A stretch of 64,000 nucleotides of DNA from Vibrio sp. STUT-A11 (lineage in GTDB: Bacteria; Pseudomonadota; Gammaproteobacteria; Enterobacterales; Vibrionaceae). This document shows, piece by piece, positions 60,767-64,000 of this stretch. Positions within the stretch are counted from its first letter, which is position 1. The number at the start of each line of letters is the position of its first letter. The translations under genes were made by a program, and so were the position numbers. The notes beneath the pieces are model-generated. The model saw only the letters and a program-made list of their open reading frames with translations. It was not told the origin of the DNA and ran no database searches. The stretch is taken from positions 1,798,001 to 1,862,000 of the forward strand of contig NZ_AP026764.1 of the NCBI RefSeq assembly GCF_026000435.1, given 5' to 3'.

Positions 60767-61540
60767 TCAGCCTGAGTAATCTATCGATTGACCATCATGC
60801 GCCATATCTAATAAATCAGAAAAATAGCCGAAAGTATCCATTGCCCATGTTTCAAAGGTATGACTGATATGTAGCAAACGCAGATGTTTTGGTTTGCATC
60901 GTCGTTGAATATCTTCGATTTGTTCAAATGTACTGTGGTTTTTTGTGGCTATATTTCCTCTTACGTCAAGAGGCATATAGCCGCAGTCAATAAACATCCA
61001 TTCAACCGGGTTATCCTGAAACCACCGAATCGCCGTGTCATTGAGACCATAGGTATCCGTTAAATACGCAATTCGTTTACCACGCCAATTGAACACATAG
61101 CCTAAACACGTTCTTGAATGATTCAGAGGAATAGTGGTTATTGAAATCCCCTGCCATTCAAATGTCTGAAATGGGGAAAAAGGTGGTTGAAATTTTAAAA
61201 TACCGGGATATTTGTAGAGGTTATCGCAGCCAAGTAGGTCATCTGGTCCATGGACAGGGATTGGTGTTCCTACTCCTTCTCGCAAGTCAAACAAACTTTG
61301 TACATGGTCAATGTGGTAATGAGTTAATAGGATTCTATCGATGCTGCCTGAGGGAAATCGTTGCATAAGGTCGGGTAAGTTTGCATCAATCAGTAACGTT
61401 TTACCATTATGCTCAACCATAGCTGAAGTTTTGTTGCGACGATATTGAGCGTTTTCTTTTGCACGGGTACACGCTTTGCAGCCGCACCCATAGACAGGTA
61501 ACATCGCGCCATTGCCTGTACCGAGCAGAGTGAATCTCAT
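60767..61540 (-). CDS. phnP: Phosphoribosyl cyclic phosphate phosphodiesterase PhnP
   Basis: A 257-residue metallo-beta-lactamase-fold enzyme. It has the structural zinc site typical of PhnP near the N-terminus (YGCGCKACTRAKENAQ), the catalytic motif LLTHYHIDHVQSL, later SRTCLGYVF and IDCGYMP, and a final His in LHISHTFETW. It opens the 1,2-cyclic phosphate made by C-P lyase to ribose 1,5-bisphosphate. Its start overlaps the phnN stop by 4 bp (ATGA). Confidence 0.92.
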   Translation of the reverse strand: MRFTLLGTGNGAMLPVYGCGCKACTRAKENAQYRRNKTSAMVEHNGKTLLIDANLPDLMQRFPSGSIDRILLTHYHIDHVQSLFDLREGVGTPIPVHGPDDLLGCDNLYKYPGILKFQPPFSPFQTFEWQGISITTIPLNHSRTCLGYVFNWRGKRIAYLTDTYGLNDTAIRWFQDNPVEWMFIDCGYMPLDVRGNIATKNHSTFEQIEDIQRRCKPKHLRLLHISHTFETWAMDTFGYFSDLLDMAHDGQSIDYSG

Positions 61541-62082
61541 GTCGTCACCATATTTTCTAAAAACTGGTTAACGGTATCTGTCAAACTACCGCTGTTATCC
61601 AGCATTAAGGTGTTTTCAGGCAGTGAAATGGCGCGAAATTCATCGGCTCTTTTTAATCTCTGGCATATAACATCGTCGCTCTCCCGGCCTCGTACTCTTA
61701 AGCGCTTTTCCAGAACGTCGTTGGAAACATCAATCACAACAGGAATCAAATTTTCCCCGTAACGTTTTAGCGCTTGTTGAAGATAACCACGAGAACCATT
61801 TACCACCACATCAACCCCCTGCTCTAGCCATGAATCCAGTTCGCAACCAACCCCATAAGAGTGATTGTTGGCTTGCCAGTGCATCGAAAAGAGATTGAGC
61901 GACTGGCGCAGTTCAAACTCGTTTAGACTAAGCTCAATATAATTTTCACCACCAGCATCGGCGCTACGAGTAATGTAACGGTGAGCGAAGACTAGATTTC
62001 GTTTTTTTTCCTGCTTTAGCTTGTCAATCACGCTATCTTTACCAGCCCCAGAGGGGCCGATAACGTAAAACAATTTTGCCAT
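61537..62082 (-). CDS. phnN: Ribose 1,5-bisphosphate phosphokinase PhnN
   Basis: A 181-residue guanylate-kinase-like protein with the P-loop GPSGAGKDSVIDKL and the DVVVNGSRGYLQQAL and VRGRESDDVICQRLKRADEF segments. It converts ribose 1,5-bisphosphate to PRPP at the end of the C-P lyase route. ATG 62082 (AGGTG upstream) is preferred over GTG 62091, which would abut the phnM stop. Confidence 0.92.
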   Translation of the reverse strand: MAKLFYVIGPSGAGKDSVIDKLKQEKKRNLVFAHRYITRSADAGGENYIELSLNEFELRQSLNLFSMHWQANNHSYGVGCELDSWLEQGVDVVVNGSRGYLQQALKRYGENLIPVVIDVSNDVLEKRLRVRGRESDDVICQRLKRADEFRAISLPENTLMLDNSGSLTDTVNQFLENMVTT

Positions 62083-62091
62083 TCGTTTCAC

Positions 62092-63222
62092 CTAGAAAAT
62101 CAACTGTCCATTTTTGTAAACTTGCTTCACGATTGGAAAATCACGGTCTACTTCAACCCGAACTAAATCTGCAATACGTCCCGCTTCAATCAAACCACGA
62201 TCATTCATTCCCAGTGCTACTGCAGGGTTTGTTGTGACCAGTGCAATCGCTTTTGGCAGATCGTAATCGTTATCTAGGGATTCAATCTTAAATGCTGCTT
62301 GTAACAAGCTTGCTGGGTAGTAATCTGATGACAGAATATCCAGCACACCTAACTCAGCCAGTTTATGAGCGGCAATATTGCCAGAGTGAGAACCACCGCG
62401 AACGACGTTTGGTGCACCCATTAACACTTTCAGGCCTTGCTCATGAGAAGCCTTAGCCGCCGTTAATGTCGTTGGAAATTCTGCGACCACCATGCCATCT
62501 TTTTTAGACTCTGTTACGTGTTCTTCTAAGCCATCGTCGTGAGAGGCCATTGGGATACCAGCGCGACGGCATTTATCAACGATAGCTCTGCGATTTACTG
62601 CTGAATACAAACGCGCTTGTTCGGTTTGTTCAGTTTCAAACGCTTCCATTTTGTTATCATCCCAACCATATTTTTGTTGGTAATAAGAACGATATTGCTC
62701 CAGCGTTGGAAACTGACGCTGACCCGGTGAATGATCCATAATTGAAACTAACTTCACCACTTCCGGTTCAAACAGTTCATCAAACAGAGAAACTGTGGAT
62801 TCGTTTGGCACTTCACAGCGCAGATGAAGCATATGGTCAACGCGACAACGAAAATCTTTTGCACTTTTCACCGCTTCAACCATTCGTGATAGGTTTGCTA
62901 GACGTGTGCCTCCATCGTTAACGTAACCGACTGTGACTGCATCAAGTACCGTCGTGATACCACTTGCCACACATATACCGTCAAATGCGGTCAGCGCTGA
63001 ACGTTCAGGCCACGCTGCGTTGGGGCGTGGGGAGAAGTATTTTTCCATATGGTCAGTGTGTAACTCTACCAACCCTGGAATCATGTAGTCACCGTTACAA
63101 TCGATCGCTCGTGGATCGCTACTCACTTCGTTAACAATTTTCGCAATTTTACCATCTTCAATGTACAGCGTACCTTCGACGACTTCGTTGCTTAGTACCA
63201 GTTTTGCGTTGGTAAGAATCAT
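62092..63222 (-). CDS. phnM: RPnTP hydrolase PhnM
   Basis: A 376-residue amidohydrolase with the PhnM metal motif ELHTDHMEKYFSPRP, the carboxylated-Lys/His region SIMDHSPGQRQF, SHDDGLEEH and the late SSDYYPASLLQAAF. It cleaves diphosphate from the ribosyl-triphosphate phosphonate intermediate. It is 2 bp after phnL and 9 bp before the chosen phnN start; the operon is tightly packed. Confidence 0.94.
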   Translation of the reverse strand: MILTNAKLVLSNEVVEGTLYIEDGKIAKIVNEVSSDPRAIDCNGDYMIPGLVELHTDHMEKYFSPRPNAAWPERSALTAFDGICVASGITTVLDAVTVGYVNDGGTRLANLSRMVEAVKSAKDFRCRVDHMLHLRCEVPNESTVSLFDELFEPEVVKLVSIMDHSPGQRQFPTLEQYRSYYQQKYGWDDNKMEAFETEQTEQARLYSAVNRRAIVDKCRRAGIPMASHDDGLEEHVTESKKDGMVVAEFPTTLTAAKASHEQGLKVLMGAPNVVRGGSHSGNIAAHKLAELGVLDILSSDYYPASLLQAAFKIESLDNDYDLPKAIALVTTNPAVALGMNDRGLIEAGRIADLVRVEVDRDFPIVKQVYKNGQLIF

Positions 63223-63224
63223 GT

Positions 63225-63923
63225 TTAAGCTTCCTTTGAATTCATATTATGTAGGCGATCTGCCACGGCATCACGAGCGTATGGGTCATGGAAAATGCCC
63301 ACGATAGCTGCGCCTTGATTTTTGGCTTGTTGAATCAGATCGATGACCACTTCACTATTGGTTTTATCTAGCGAGGCAGTGGGTTCATCCAGCAACAAAA
63401 TTGGGTAATCCATGATGAATCCACGCGCAATATTCACCCGTTGTTGCTCACCTCCTGAGAATGTGGCGGGAGCCAATTGCCAAAGATGCTCTGGCACATT
63501 TAAACGCGTTAATAGATGGGCAGCCTTCTGGTAGCACTCTTCGTAGCTGACGCCTTTACTTAGAAGCGGCTCCATAACCACATCAATGGCTGAAACCCTT
63601 GGAATAACAGATAAGAACTGGCTCACATAGCCCAATGTTTGCTGTCTTAGCTGGACAATCTGACGCGGTGTTGCTGTGACCAGGTCAACGCTTTCATCTT
63701 CCTGGTTTCCATAACGAACGCAGATAGAGCCTGAGTCGACTTTGTAGTTACCATAAAGAGAACGCAAAAACGTACTTTTCCCTGAGCCTGAGTGACCATG
63801 TAAAATGACACACTCGCCAGAGCTCACTGAGAGATCCGCGCCTTTTAGAACTGGTAACTCAACGCCATTTTGGTTGTGCAGAACAAACGTCTTAGAGACA
63901 TTTTTTACGGAAATCATTTCCAT
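63225..63923 (-). CDS. phnL: C-P lyase ATP-binding protein PhnL
   Basis: A 232-residue ABC-type ATPase with Walker A GHSGSGKSTFLRSL, signature FSGGEQQRVNIARGF and Walker B ILLLDEPTASLDKT. In the C-P lyase system PhnL partners PhnG-H-I, the first step of the pathway. It overlaps nothing but starts 7 bp after the phnK stop. Confidence 0.93.
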   Translation of the reverse strand: MEMISVKNVSKTFVLHNQNGVELPVLKGADLSVSSGECVILHGHSGSGKSTFLRSLYGNYKVDSGSICVRYGNQEDESVDLVTATPRQIVQLRQQTLGYVSQFLSVIPRVSAIDVVMEPLLSKGVSYEECYQKAAHLLTRLNVPEHLWQLAPATFSGGEQQRVNIARGFIMDYPILLLDEPTASLDKTNSEVVIDLIQQAKNQGAAIVGIFHDPYARDAVADRLHNMNSKEA

Positions 63924-63930
63924 GTTTGAA

Positions 63931-64000
63931 TTACCTTACGATTGAAGAAACCAGAAGCTGGGTATAAGCGTGCTGTGGGTCATCCAGGATTTGATCGGTT
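63931..64000 (-). CDS. phnK: C-P lyase ATP-binding protein PhnK (C-terminal end only)
   Basis: Only the last ~22 codons are in the window; they read TDQILDDPQHAYTQLLVSS and then IVR before TAA at 63931. This is the family ending that I recall from E. coli PhnK (TDQVLDDP, YTQLLVSS). The remaining phn genes should continue to the right. Confidence 0.85.
   Translation of the reverse strand, partial: TDQILDDPQHAYTQLLVSSIVR

Noticed and set aside
1..64000. CRISPR arrays, tRNA/rRNA genes, prophage, integron or complete IS elements
   Set aside because: No regularly spaced repeats, cloverleaf-like sequence with CCA-type ends, transposase or integrase gene was seen on either strand.

Overview
The window looks like a chromosome segment of a marine gammaproteobacterium of the family Vibrionaceae, most probably a Vibrio. 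The reasons are protein-level resemblance (glucokinase, RhlE, C-P lyase proteins, LamB-type porins), the moderate GC content, short intergenic terminators and a Vibrio-like intergenic repeat. It is an accessory, catabolism-rich region: almost every block is a transport or degradation cassette with its own regulator. I see no rRNA, tRNA, CRISPR array, prophage or complete insertion sequence. All assignments come from reading the sequence; no database search was run.

Layout. (1) 1-6340: dimethylglycine (glycine betaine) catabolism, with dgcB (cut by the window edge), dgcA, a DUF5943-type gene, a membrane-dipeptidase family gene and a GbdR-type AraC regulator, in the order I recall for Pseudomonas. 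(2) 7043-13532: a Tat-exported alpha/beta hydrolase, an iron-dependent alcohol dehydrogenase, an MFS transporter, a MITE-like palindromic repeat, a MarR-SDR pair and a small winged-helix-like gene. (3) 13651-31963: a large rhamnose/beta-glucoside locus. It holds rhaBAD with the tail of a deleted fucO, an acetylesterase, a RhaS/RhaR-like activator, a lactose/cellobiose-type PTS (separate IIA, IIB and IIC), a 6-phospho-beta-glucosidase, an alpha-L-rhamnosidase, a LamB-type porin, a secreted esterase, a second AraC regulator and glucokinase. (4) 32152-36883: a LacI regulator divergent from a Gfo/Idh dehydrogenase, an NHS-type permease and a sugar isomerase/epimerase. (5) 36976-41689: an SDR divergent from a large Fe-S flavin oxidoreductase, then a metallo-beta-lactamase-fold hydrolase. 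(6) 41870-47815: an AscG-like repressor, porin, second 6-phospho-beta-glucosidase and PTS IIBC, with AscG-type operators. (7) 47936-54961: LysR/SnoaL/luciferase-like genes, two damaged small genes, a ModF-like ABC protein, and an IclR regulator with an inactive-looking ureohydrolase. (8) 55040-59360: rhlE, a CobW GTPase and a stand-alone trpB behind a TrpR operator. (9) 59477-64000: the end of a C-P lyase operon (phnK, L, M, N, P) followed by a 2-aminoethylphosphonate-type binding protein.

The most interesting reading is the rhamnose locus. Three of its promoters (for PTS IIB, the porin and PTS IIC) carry the same ungapped 45-bp element: two TGCA-centred direct repeats 22 bp apart, the proximal one overlapping a -35 hexamer that sits 17 bp from a -10. 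That is AraC-family class II activation architecture and ties the scattered genes into one regulon. Together with cytoplasmic rhamnosidase, phospho-glucosidase and acetylesterase, it suggests import and phosphorylation of an acetylated rhamnose-glucose oligosaccharide. Other points of note are the TrpR-controlled orphan trpB, a ureohydrolase-fold protein that has lost nearly all metal ligands, a ModF-like protein whose first ATPase site is destroyed, an SDR with His in place of the catalytic Tyr, a fucO remnant, and a gene split by one in-frame stop.
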